From positions 33,679-97,678 of the forward strand of contig CANQMR010000010.1 of NCBI GenBank assembly GCA_947625015.1: 64,000 nt of DNA. The letters are read 5' to 3'. Source of the stretch: an uncultured Lachnospiraceae bacterium. GTDB taxonomy: Bacteria; Bacillota; Clostridia; Lachnospirales; Lachnospiraceae. Shown piece by piece: positions 52,188 to 60,105 of this stretch (the stretch's first letter is position 1; every line of letters starts with the position of its first letter). The notes under the pieces were generated by a model. That model did not search any database, was not told the DNA's origin, and saw only the letters and a list, made by a program, of their open reading frames with translations. Both the position numbers and the translations under genes were made by a program.

Positions 52188-52706
52188 TTATAAAGTCAAT
52201 GTAAGGTCAACCGCTTTTTGTGAAAAGTTCCACCCCCCATATCTAGCATCTTCAAAAGGATACTCTTTATAAGTAATGTATTTTTTTATGATGCGCACTA
52301 ATTTCTGATATTCTTTATAAACGATATCATATGATGGAATTAACTCCTTACAATAAGTGCATAAATATAATCTACCCCTGGTTAATTCATTCCGCTCTAC
52401 ATTTATTTTACAATGCACATGCTCAATAACAGGACTTTTAAATATTACTTCAGAAGCCGTTTTATTATTTACCAGCTTCCCCCATTCCTCTTTATATATA
52501 TATGTCTTGCGTAGTGAAGAGACATCTTTATTATATTTTCCTGAAGCATCATATAATTGTACAGTCTTCCATGTACAGATATATGCTTTTTTTTCGTCAT
52601 TATATTCCCGTTGTTCATCTAATATTATATATCCATTATCAGATAAATATTTCATAAAATCCTTATCTTCTTCCGGGGTAATATAATAATTATACTGTCG
52701 TCCCAT
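52188..52706 (-). CDS. orphan 172-aa protein, copy 2
   Basis: The protein is identical to that at 51300-51818; see there for its features. This copy is read from its own promoter (52735-52763) and is not preceded by a riboswitch. The ribosome-site region differs by one base (GAGCTCC against GAGTTCC on the plus strand), giving an AAGGAGC instead of an AAGGAAC sequence on the coding strand, which may make this copy the better translated one. It lies between riboswitch copy 2 and the divergent DMT transporter. Confidence 0.75.
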   Translation of the reverse strand: MGRQYNYYITPEEDKDFMKYLSDNGYIILDEQREYNDEKKAYICTWKTVQLYDASGKYNKDVSSLRKTYIYKEEWGKLVNNKTASEVIFKSPVIEHVHCKINVERNELTRGRLYLCTYCKELIPSYDIVYKEYQKLVRIIKKYITYKEYPFEDARYGGWNFSQKAVDLTLTL

Positions 52707-52734
52707 TCTTTGAGCTCCTTTCTTATTAAAAATG

Positions 52735-52763
52735 AGTATACCACTTCATGCCAAATTTAGCAA
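52735..52763 (-). promoter_or_regulatory. promoter of the orphan gene, copy 2
   Basis: Same elements as in copy 1: TTGCTA (52758-52763), 17-bp spacer, TATACT (52735-52740) on the minus strand. Confidence 0.65.
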
Positions 52764-52844
52764 TGCGTTTATCCCCCCGCATTTCTCCGCATAAATTATC
52801 CCCGCATTTCGCACATAAAAAATGTAGAAGTATATCGGCGGAGG

Positions 52845-52853
52845 TGGTATACT
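52845..52853 (+). promoter_or_regulatory. extended -10 promoter of the DMT transporter gene
   Basis: TGGTATACT gives a TGn extended -10 with TATACT at 52848-52853. The possible -35 (TAGAAG, 17 bp upstream) is poor. The ATG is 48 bp downstream. Confidence 0.5.
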
Positions 52854-52900
52854 GTATCTGTTGGAACCCCGGACAGAAATTTATATATGGAGAAAATACT

Positions 52901-53926
52901 ATGTCAAAAGCAAAATCTATTATATATGCGCTGCTTGCAGCAACCTTCTATGCAATCAATATCCCCTTTTCAAAGCTGCTTCTTCCCCATGTCGGCACTA
53001 CGACCATGGCCGCCCTGCTTTACCTTGGCGCCGGAACCGGCGTCGGAATCATATCCCTTTTCAACAGGCAGGAGCCGGAGGCAAAGCTGGAGCGAAAAGA
53101 TATGCCCTTCGTAGTCGGAATGATTCTGTTAGACATTGCCGCTCCTATTTTTTTAATGGCGGGAATCCGGTACGGCTCCTCCGCCAACGCCTCCCTGCTT
53201 GGTAATTTTGAAATTGTCGCCACGACAATTATCGCGCTGGTCATATTTAAAGAGGCTGTTTCCAAACGCCTGTGGGCTGCCATTTTGCTGATTACCCTAT
53301 CCAGTATTCTGCTCTCCTTTGAAGGCACAGACAGTTTCCGCTTTTCTTACGGCTCCCTGTTTGTCCTGCTGGCCGCCATTTGCTGGGGCTTTGAAAACAA
53401 CTGTACCAGAAACATCTCCTCAAAGAGCACCTATGAAATCGTTGTTTTAAAGGGCATTTTTTCCGGCCTCGGCTCTCTTGTCATCGCTTTCCTGATGAGA
53501 GAACAGGCGCCCCGTCTGCCTTATATAGTTCTGGTATTGCTGTTAGGCTTTGTTGCCTACGGCTTGAGCATCTTCCTCTATGTCCGCGCGCAGAATACGC
53601 TGGGCGCGGCAAAGACAAGCGCCTACTACGCAATCGCGCCCTTTATCGGGGCCTTTCTTTCCTTTGTCTTCCTCGGAGAGCGTCCCACCGGAATGTACTT
53701 AACCGCGCTGGCAGTTATGATTATGGGAACCCTGTTAGTAATCTCTGATACGCTGATTCGGTCCCACTCCCACCTTCATCAGCATACCTTCACGCATACC
53801 CATGACGGCAGCACGCATACCCACACAATCGAACATACACATGAACACAACCACTACCGAACCGACGGAAAACATGGTCATCACCACTCAACAAAAGAAT
53901 TAGTTCAGGAAATGGCTTCTCATTAA
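52901..53926 (+). CDS. DMT/EamA-family transporter with His-rich C-terminal tail
   Basis: Start at ATG 52901 (MSKAKSIIYALLAATFYAI), with GGAG 8 bp upstream; the longer open frame to 52748 is inside the duplicated segment and not homologous. Ten hydrophobic helices form two EamA repeats (ATFYAINIPFSKLLLPHVG near the start; LLAAICWGFENNCTRNISS in the second). Residues about 289-330 contain 16 His in 42 residues in HTH/HSH clusters, a likely metal-binding tail facing the cytoplasm. EamA proteins export amino acids, sugars or other small molecules; a His-rich tail suggests Ni, Co or Zn. Its location beside the cobalt uptake and cobalamin operon makes cobalt or nickel homeostasis plausible but unproven. 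Confidence 0.88.
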   Translation: MSKAKSIIYALLAATFYAINIPFSKLLLPHVGTTTMAALLYLGAGTGVGIISLFNRQEPEAKLERKDMPFVVGMILLDIAAPIFLMAGIRYGSSANASLLGNFEIVATTIIALVIFKEAVSKRLWAAILLITLSSILLSFEGTDSFRFSYGSLFVLLAAICWGFENNCTRNISSKSTYEIVVLKGIFSGLGSLVIAFLMREQAPRLPYIVLVLLLGFVAYGLSIFLYVRAQNTLGAAKTSAYYAIAPFIGAFLSFVFLGERPTGMYLTALAVMIMGTLLVISDTLIRSHSHLHQHTFTHTHDGSTHTHTIEHTHEHNHYRTDGKHGHHHSTKELVQEMASH

Positions 53927-55138
53927 TAAATTCTGACTAAGCGCCTTCATTCGCTTTTGTCTCCATTCCCACCAGGTTTCTCCGTCATCAAAGCGTGACC
54001 TTGACGAAGCGCCCATAGGCATAGACTGTCCGATATGCTCATCAATGGAAGCGCCAAAATGCTCGGTATGAAATCTGGAAGAATAGCCGGGCATTGCCGC
54101 AAAGGGATTATACACCGCTCTGTCCTGGGCTGTATATCCCAAAACCCACGCCTCATAGTCGGGATCATTTTTCATCTGCTCCCAGCCTGCCTCGGTAATC
54201 GACCAGACATTGACATCGCCCTGCTGGGAGGCGTCATAGGGAATACTGTTCATCAATGCAGTAAAAAACGCTTTGTATTCCTCCATGGTCATATCCTCTC
54301 TGGAAACATTTTCTGCGCCGAATTTCCGGATAACATTCTGACCGGCGCGAATCTGGCCGTTTACCCGTCCCGCCTGTTCCGGGTGCTTTTCCTTATACTC
54401 CGCTGTGGCGCTGCCCACATCTTTTTTGACTGTCTGTTGCTGCGTTCCCCGCTTCATAGCATTTTCTCTGGCAATCCGCTCATATTCCTCATGTAATTTA
54501 TCCACCTTCTCTCGTCCGGTTTCTGTCACTGAATGAGAAATCCTTAACGGCCCTGTCACACAATACTTGGAAATCCCGCCATTTTCATTCAATTCTATCA
54601 AGTATGAGCAACCCGGCTCTGCCGGATATGTGGCTATCCAGTTTTCAACATTCTGCATCACTTTCTCCGCCAACTCCGGATTATTTTTCATCTTCTCCTC
54701 CAAAGCGGGATGCACAATGACAGCTTTTTGCCCGGCTACAGAATTTCTCCTTGTTATCACCGTCGAATCGTAATCGGAGGGCTCGGCTCCGGCAGGCCTC
54801 CATTCCAGAATAGATTCATCTACATCATCAGAAAAAAACTTCTCAAAAGGAAAATCGTTTCTATCCCATGTCGCCTGTGAAATCTTCGAGCCGTCCATCA
54901 CATGGTAATATGCTCCCGGATACTTCGATTTCCACATATCTTTCAAACGGATTGCTCCGGTTTTTTCAGTTAAGTTTGCGGATATGGTATAAAGCATATC
55001 ATCTGTTTTCATATATACGGTATGCCCCTTTTTAGCTACATTATTAAAATGAGTTGAAGAATCCATACCCGCTGATTGGGCAGATTTATTAGCTTTGTAT
55101 CCTATTGGAACATTTGTTGTCACTCCACCTACATTCAT
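53900..55138 (-). CDS. array protein C (412 aa), family unknown, C-terminal EYKAFF domain
   Basis: Start at ATG 55138 (MNVGGVTTNVPIGYKANKSA), with AGGAGG 9 bp upstream; this N-terminus resembles that of array protein B1 at 59523-60074 (MNVGGVNTTYPL). The middle (about 95-180) is soluble and aromatic-rich. The last 130 residues, starting TMEEYKAFFTALMNSIPYD and running through VWSITEAGWEQMKNDPDYEA and FGASIDEHIGQSM, form a domain I have seen repeatedly in Lachnospiraceae small proteins but cannot name. No signal peptide, membrane helix or catalytic motif. Last gene of the array operon; its stop lies inside the end of the convergent transporter gene (27-bp overlap). Confidence 0.78.
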   Translation of the reverse strand: MNVGGVTTNVPIGYKANKSAQSAGMDSSTHFNNVAKKGHTVYMKTDDMLYTISANLTEKTGAIRLKDMWKSKYPGAYYHVMDGSKISQATWDRNDFPFEKFFSDDVDESILEWRPAGAEPSDYDSTVITRRNSVAGQKAVIVHPALEEKMKNNPELAEKVMQNVENWIATYPAEPGCSYLIELNENGGISKYCVTGPLRISHSVTETGREKVDKLHEEYERIARENAMKRGTQQQTVKKDVGSATAEYKEKHPEQAGRVNGQIRAGQNVIRKFGAENVSREDMTMEEYKAFFTALMNSIPYDASQQGDVNVWSITEAGWEQMKNDPDYEAWVLGYTAQDRAVYNPFAAMPGYSSRFHTEHFGASIDEHIGQSMPMGASSRSRFDDGETWWEWRQKRMKALSQNLLMRSHFLN

Positions 55139-55264
55139 TTTCTCAATCCTCCTGCAATCTAATTTTCCTAACAGCATTTCCACTGCCATTCCAAATATCT
55201 CTTACATACAATATCGTCTGTTCAAAAACTCATCTGAATATTGGCAGCATCAAACACCTATTGA

Positions 55265-55960
55265 CTACATAAAACGACCATATTCATACGCCGCTGCCGC
55301 AAACATCTGAGGCTGACCGATAAAATGATAATTTACCATACCAAATCCGCTTTTTTGAAAGTTCTCTGCCATAAGCAATTTGTGATATTGCAGCTTGGCA
55401 AACTCCCTGCGTTTTTCTGCCGCCTCGGCTGCAAGCTCCTGATACTTCTCCCGTCTTCCCCTCTTTGCCGCCTGCTCCGCCTTAATCTTAGCTCTGGTTT
55501 CCGGCGTATCGTTATTACAACCGCTGATATATGTCACGCTCCCGTCCTCATGAATTACGACTCCACCGGGTTCATAATTCAATCCCTGTGCTGCAAACAT
55601 AGCTTTTGTTCTTGGAATATTATTGAAAAAATCGTCTATTTTTCCTTCGTAGTAAGCTGCTTTCTCTGAATCATTTGCCATTTCCTCCACAATATTCGGC
55701 GCAATAATAACATCATTTCCACTCATGCCTTTTCCCACCCGGTCAAGGCTTTTCTGGTCTTTTCCTACGCTTTCATACCGCACATTTCCATATTTTTGTT
55801 TTAAATAGTCCTTATACGCTTCCGTCCTATCTGTAGAACTACTCCCCGCGGTCTGCTTCACCATATCTGCAAAGCTGGTCTTTTCCGCCGTATTATTTTT
55901 CTGTGCCTTATTTGCATACTGATACGCCGCCCATGTGCCGTTTATATTACCAATATCCAT
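55265..55960 (-). CDS. array protein A1 (231 aa), family A
   Basis: Start at ATG 55960 (MDIGNINGTWAAYQYANKAQ) with AAGGAG 8 bp upstream; an ATG two codons earlier is possible. Family A has a conserved N-terminal block (AEKTSFADMVKQTAGSSSTD), a middle block (YGNVRYESVGKDQKSLDRVG, then GNDVIIAPNIVEEMANDSE), and a helical, basic C-terminal block (KAEQAAKRGRREKYQELAAE followed by EKRREFAKLQYHK). I recall a family called DUF6033 with this pattern, but the name is uncertain. No signal sequence is seen. The protein ends shortly after the QPQM motif, so its tail is shorter than that of A2-A4. Confidence 0.78.
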   Translation of the reverse strand: MDIGNINGTWAAYQYANKAQKNNTAEKTSFADMVKQTAGSSSTDRTEAYKDYLKQKYGNVRYESVGKDQKSLDRVGKGMSGNDVIIAPNIVEEMANDSEKAAYYEGKIDDFFNNIPRTKAMFAAQGLNYEPGGVVIHEDGSVTYISGCNNDTPETRAKIKAEQAAKRGRREKYQELAAEAAEKRREFAKLQYHKLLMAENFQKSGFGMVNYHFIGQPQMFAAAAYEYGRFM

Positions 55961-56053
55961 TTTCATTTCTCCTTCCAACATTGATTCTTCTGTCATTCAG
56001 AATCAAATCCACTCTCTCATATGAGTCCAAGCAAACACAATATTGATTGCTAT

Positions 56054-56614
56054 TTACTTTCTCTCCATAAAGGACTCATATACACCTAACATCTTGCTGT
56101 ATATTGCATATCCGCTGTAATTATGCGCTTTATATTGCATTTCCATCATTTCCTTTGCAATATCCAAGAAATTTGATCTGAAATTTGATGCCTTTGCCAA
56201 ATCCGTAGGTGTTATATCTGCCCCGGTTAAAATACTTGTGGGAACACTGCGATCTAATTTTCCCTGATCAACTAAATAGGCATTGAGTGCAAGCATCTCA
56301 TTTTGTGTCGCATTGGATATGTCTATTGTGCGTGGATCAATGAGCTGTTCCTTTTCCTCACCGTCCGCAGATGTTGTTACAATCCGCAGCATTGGATTTT
56401 CTCTAGTATAGGAGTCCGATTTATAAATTGTAACATTCGCTCCTTTGTCTAAGGCTCTCGATACCAAACCGCCGATCCTTAAATATGCCGGACCGTTGTA
56501 AAAACTGTTTATATTATCATTTGTCTGTACTACTGTTTTTCCTATCTGATTTGCTTCTCTTTTTTTAACTACAGTCCTTGCCATATCTAAACTGCTATTT
56601 ATTGCATTTATCAT
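56054..56614 (-). CDS. array protein B3 (186 aa), family B
   Basis: I prefer the ATG at 56614 (MINAINSSLDMARTVVKK); a TTG 27 bp upstream is possible, and the ribosome site is not optimal for either. Family B members share a strand-rich middle with an NP-x-L/Y motif (SYTRENPMLRIVTTSADGEE), an acidic ID/DI motif followed by NATQNEMLALNAYLVDQGKL, and a C-terminal helical part (FLDIAKEMMEMQYKAHNYSG). The corresponding parts in B1 read DFDPANPVYKVKAWDSAGNV and NPGNSDYLDMFAYSSHLADS. No signal peptide. It lies between A1 and A2 in the alternating array. Function unknown. Confidence 0.75.
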   Translation of the reverse strand: MINAINSSLDMARTVVKKREANQIGKTVVQTNDNINSFYNGPAYLRIGGLVSRALDKGANVTIYKSDSYTRENPMLRIVTTSADGEEKEQLIDPRTIDISNATQNEMLALNAYLVDQGKLDRSVPTSILTGADITPTDLAKASNFRSNFLDIAKEMMEMQYKAHNYSGYAIYSKMLGVYESFMERK

Positions 56615-56733
56615 AATTTCCGCAGCTCCCTCCGTTTTCAAATATTTTTCAATACTTTTCTATTTTTCGGCAGTTCCTCTGTCGGTCAGAACCGCCATGC
56701 CCCCTTATGCTAAGTCCGGACATATACTGCCTT

Positions 56734-57468
56734 TTATAAAATATTCCCCATCGCACTACTGCTGTATGTGCTGATTGCACTCTCATAAGCTGCTGTCGCC
56801 ACCGGCATCTGCGCTTGGGTTATAAAATGATAGTTTGCATTCGCAATAAGGCTGCTCCTTTGAAACACATCTGACATAAATTGTTTCTGATATTGCCATT
56901 CCGCAAGTTCTCTATGCTTCTCCGCCGCTTCTTCAGAAAGTTCCTGATACCTCTCCCGTCTTCCCCGCTTTGCCGCCTGCTCTGCCTTAATCTTGGCTCT
57001 GGTTTCCGGTGTATCGTTTGAACCACGACTGCAATATGTCACGCTCCCATCCTCATGGATAATCACTCCGCAAGGTTCATACACCATTCCCATTGCTGCT
57101 GACATCGCCTTTTTTCTTGGGATGTCATTAAAAAAATCGTCTATTTTTCCTTCGTAGTAAGCTGCTTTCTCTGAATCATTCGCCATTTCTTCCACAATAT
57201 TCGGCGCAATCACCACATCATTCCCACTCATTCTTTCAGCCGCCCGGTCAAGACTTTTCTGGTCTTTTCCTACGCTTTCATACCGTACATTTCCATACTT
57301 TTGTTTCAGATAGTCCTTATACGCCTCTGTTCTATCTGTAGAACCACTCCCCGCGGTGTGCTTCACCATATCTGCAAAGCTGTTTTTTTCTGCCGCATTA
57401 TTTTTCTGCGTCTTATTCGCATACTGATATGCACCTATCAATGCACTGTTTACATTGGCAATACTCAT
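56734..57468 (-). CDS. array protein A2 (244 aa), family A
   Basis: Start at ATG 57468 (MSIANVNSALIGAYQYANKT). The protein aligns with A1 over its whole length: AEKNSFADMVKHTAGSGSTD, KYGNVRYESVGKDQKSLDRA, SGNDVVIAPNIVEEMANDSE and the basic KAEQAAKRGRRERYQELSEE. It continues past the point where A1 stops (QAQMPVATAAYESAISTYSS). A1 and A2 are the closest pair of the family. Preceded by a spacer related to those before A1 and A3. Unknown function; predicted soluble. Confidence 0.78.
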   Translation of the reverse strand: MSIANVNSALIGAYQYANKTQKNNAAEKNSFADMVKHTAGSGSTDRTEAYKDYLKQKYGNVRYESVGKDQKSLDRAAERMSGNDVVIAPNIVEEMANDSEKAAYYEGKIDDFFNDIPRKKAMSAAMGMVYEPCGVIIHEDGSVTYCSRGSNDTPETRAKIKAEQAAKRGRRERYQELSEEAAEKHRELAEWQYQKQFMSDVFQRSSLIANANYHFITQAQMPVATAAYESAISTYSSSAMGNIL

Positions 57469-57592
57469 TTTCATCCATCCTTTCCTATACCATTTTGATC
57501 CCTCTGTCATTCAGAACCAAACCGCTCTCTCATCAAGTCCAAGCGTTATTTACCACTTTCATTCGCAAAAAACAAAGTCATCCCGGATCATA

Positions 57593-58177
57593 TCAATCGT
57601 GTATAAAACTGCTAAACATACCCAACAACATTCTCCCATCCATTGCCTGCCTGAACAGACCAGAGTTCATGTAATCATCAATCATTGCGCCAATCATGGA
57701 AACCCAGTCCTGCTTTACGTTCTTAAAATGATCCATCGTATTTGTCATTTCAAAGTATCCGTTATGCATAGCGTTGTTCCTATAATAATTCAATGTCTGC
57801 CAACTACCGAAAGTTCCTCCTGTGCCATTGCCGTTTGCATCGGCATAATTGCACAATGCAAACATTTCTATCTCGTTTGCCGTCTGAGGATTGACCTTGC
57901 GGATATCTATGTTATATTCATCCGTCTTACCATTTCCTTTCTGAACCTTTACTGTTATAATCGGATTATCTACAGAATAATTCTCCGCATATTCGGCCCT
58001 CATTCCATAATGCATATTGCCAGAACCCTTTAAGAAACCTATCCCCAACAACCTTTCATCCGCATCCGAAGCATTCACTTCTCCAGCGCTGAAATTCGCA
58101 TGTTGGTTTGTCGTTGTTTTTCTATATTCACTTGTATAAAAACCAACATTTACCTTATTTACCGTTTCCAAAATCAA
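57593..58177 (-). CDS. array protein B2 (194 aa), family B
   Basis: A TTG start at 58177 follows GAGGAGG closely, and no in-frame ATG is available nearby. The protein shows the family-B middle (NYSVDNPIITVKVQKGNGKT), then DIRKVNPQTANEIEMFALCN, which matches DISKVNPGNSDYLDMFAYSS of B1. The C-terminal helices (VKQDWVSMIGAMIDDYMNSG) are in the same place as the B1 and B3 MMQMQY/MMEMQY helix but differ in sequence, so B2 is the most divergent B. Only 12 bp separate it from A3. Function unknown. Confidence 0.72.
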   Translation of the reverse strand: MILETVNKVNVGFYTSEYRKTTTNQHANFSAGEVNASDADERLLGIGFLKGSGNMHYGMRAEYAENYSVDNPIITVKVQKGNGKTDEYNIDIRKVNPQTANEIEMFALCNYADANGNGTGGTFGSWQTLNYYRNNAMHNGYFEMTNTMDHFKNVKQDWVSMIGAMIDDYMNSGLFRQAMDGRMLLGMFSSFIHD

Positions 58178-58189
58178 TACACCTCCTCG

Positions 58190-59437
58190 TCAAATATCTC
58201 CAAACATACTACCGCTGTATGTACTGACTGCACCCTCATAAGCCGCCGCTGCTGCCGACATCTGCGGCTGATTGATGAAGTGATAATTTACTATACCAAA
58301 TGCGCTTTTTTGAAACACTTCTGACATAAGCTGTTTATGATATTGCAATTCTGCAAGCTGTCTGCGCTTATCTGCTGCTTCTGCGGCAAGTTCCTGATAC
58401 TTCTCGCGTCTTCCTCTCTTTGCCGCCTGCTCTGCTCTAATCTTCGCTTCAATCTTTGCCTTCACTTCTGGTTTCAAATCTGCACTGACAATACGATGAA
58501 CAATGCCTCTTGAATCTATGTAGCAGGTTTCCGCTTGTATTTCAAAGCCTTTTGCTGAAAACTCTGCTTGGTGCGCAGGAAAAGAATCAAAATAATTCTG
58601 TATTTCTCCTTCATATTTTGATGCTATTTCTGGATCGTTTATCATTTTCTCCATAATGTTTGGAGCAATCACAATATTATTGATACCCGCCATACTTGCT
58701 CCAAAATTATCAATGCTCCTCTGATCTGTACCAATATCTTTTACCATTACATTTGCGCCATACCGCTGTTTCAGATACTCCACATACTGCTCTATCCTGT
58801 CTGTAGAACTGCTCCCCGCGGTCTGCTTTACCGTATCCGCAAAGCTGGTTTTTTCTGCTGTACTCCCTCTCTGCGTCTTATTCACATGCTGATACGCCGT
58901 TAACAGCGCACTGTCTACATTACTAATACCCATTTTCCCTGCTCCTTTCTCGACATCTCCCGCAACACTGCTGATTTGATCAGAAGAACTGACCTTGGAA
59001 AGTTCCAACAGCTTATCAAGAAACGATTCATAAAACTTACGTTCCGTTTCTGCAAACTCAGGATGCATTGGTGGAGATATGGGATTATAAATCCTTTCCA
59101 AAATATTTTTAACCATAGCTTTTGCTGATTCGGCAGTGTTTCCCAGAAAATCGAAACTGCGTTGTTCTTTACCTTGTTCAACCTGAATAACCAGTGCTGT
59201 TGATATTCGGTTCATTGGAAATGGATCGATCCCTGTTTCTTTAAGTGTTTCCTCATATGCTTGCATAACGGCTTCTGAGCATGACGGCTTATACGCTTCG
59301 GTCCTATCTGTAGAACTACTCCCTGCCGTCTGCTTTACCATATCTGCAAAGCTGGTTTTTTCTGCCGCATTATTTTTCTGTGCCTTATTCGCATACTGAT
59401 ACACCGCTAAAGCAATATCTATATTTCCAATATCCAT
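58190..59437 (-). CDS. array protein A3 (415 aa), fused double family-A protein
   Basis: Residues 1-50 are a family-A N-terminus (MDIGNIDIALAVYQYANKAQ, then the FADMVKQTAGSSSTD block), but the next 115 residues are unrelated (EAVMQAYEETLKETGIDPFP and so on). At residue 169 a complete second family-A protein begins (MGISNVDSALLTAYQHVNKT) and runs to the end with all blocks. The internal ATG (58933) has its own AAGGAG ribosome site. So A3 either makes a 415-residue fusion, a separate 247-residue protein from the internal start, or both. The arrangement suggests loss of a stop/intergenic region between two array genes. Confidence 0.75.
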   Translation of the reverse strand: MDIGNIDIALAVYQYANKAQKNNAAEKTSFADMVKQTAGSSSTDRTEAYKPSCSEAVMQAYEETLKETGIDPFPMNRISTALVIQVEQGKEQRSFDFLGNTAESAKAMVKNILERIYNPISPPMHPEFAETERKFYESFLDKLLELSKVSSSDQISSVAGDVEKGAGKMGISNVDSALLTAYQHVNKTQRGSTAEKTSFADTVKQTAGSSSTDRIEQYVEYLKQRYGANVMVKDIGTDQRSIDNFGASMAGINNIVIAPNIMEKMINDPEIASKYEGEIQNYFDSFPAHQAEFSAKGFEIQAETCYIDSRGIVHRIVSADLKPEVKAKIEAKIRAEQAAKRGRREKYQELAAEAADKRRQLAELQYHKQLMSEVFQKSAFGIVNYHFINQPQMSAAAAAYEGAVSTYSGSMFGDI

Positions 59438-59522
59438 TTTCATTCCTCCATATCATATTATTGGGATTCCTCTGTCGGTCAGAATCCCTCCGCTCTCTCT
59501 TATAAGTCCAAGCGCTGTCTGC

Positions 59523-60074
59523 TTACTGCTCCAAAAAATCCCAAAACTGCTTATACTTAGCATAGCCCGCCAAATTTCCGGCATCATATTGCATCTGCAT
59601 CATATCCTTGATAATGCCAAACCAATTTGCTTTATTAAAATAAGAATAAACGCTGTCGGCATTGTAATTTGCATTTGCACCTATAAAAGCGCCCTGTGCA
59701 TCAGGGCATTTCCCACTATCCGCCAAGTGACTGGAATAGGCAAACATATCCAGATAATCGCTGTTGCCCGGATTGACCTTTGAAATATCCACCATGCGTT
59801 CCTCTGTCACATTTCCCGCCGAATCCCATGCCTTCACTTTGTAAACAGGATTTGCCGGGTCAAAATCCTTTGGCTTATAAACGGTAACGGAACCGTTGCG
59901 GTCTGCACTGGAACCGATTGCGGTTCCATCTTCTTCGTTAGAAATATGCAGGGCAAAAGAAGATTTCACCCCTTCTGTCTTTCCCATATTACCCGTATAA
60001 GTTTTTCCCGCTGCTGCCGTTCTTCTCATTTCATATCTCAATGGATAAGTTGTGTTCACTCCTCCTACATTCAT
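59523..60074 (-). CDS. array protein B1 (183 aa), family B
   Basis: Start at ATG 60074 (MNVGGVNTTYPLRYEMRRTA), with GGAGGA 8 bp upstream; the longer frame overlaps A4 and is unlikely. The family-B middle is clear (NGSVTVYKPKDFDPANPVYK, then ERMVDISKVNPGNSDYLDMF), and the C-terminal part (IIKDMMQMQYDAGNLAGYAK) aligns with B3 (IAKEMMEMQYKAHNYSGYAI). The N-terminus is shared with protein C, linking that gene to the array. Predicted soluble and cytoplasmic. It is the first B gene after A4, 31 bp downstream. Confidence 0.78.
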   Translation of the reverse strand: MNVGGVNTTYPLRYEMRRTAAAGKTYTGNMGKTEGVKSSFALHISNEEDGTAIGSSADRNGSVTVYKPKDFDPANPVYKVKAWDSAGNVTEERMVDISKVNPGNSDYLDMFAYSSHLADSGKCPDAQGAFIGANANYNADSVYSYFNKANWFGIIKDMMQMQYDAGNLAGYAKYKQFWDFLEQ

Positions 60075-60105
60075 TTGCAATATCCTCCATTCTTTAACTA
60101 TTTTC

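Larger units (their letters stand above)
51041..52817. repeat. 888-bp tandem duplication (riboswitch + 172-aa gene)
   Basis: Copy 1 runs from 51041 to about 51928 and copy 2 from 51929 to about 52817. Each holds, left to right, a cobalamin riboswitch, its promoter, the 172-residue gene and that gene's promoter. Only three differences were noted: T/C near 51832/52720, A/G near 51862/52750 and one extra C in a C-run near 52780. The two proteins are identical. Confidence 0.95.

Noticed and set aside
52748..52900. N-terminal extension of the EamA transporter frame
   Set aside because: The extension is duplicated-segment sequence, non-homologous, and the ATG at 52901 has its own ribosome site.
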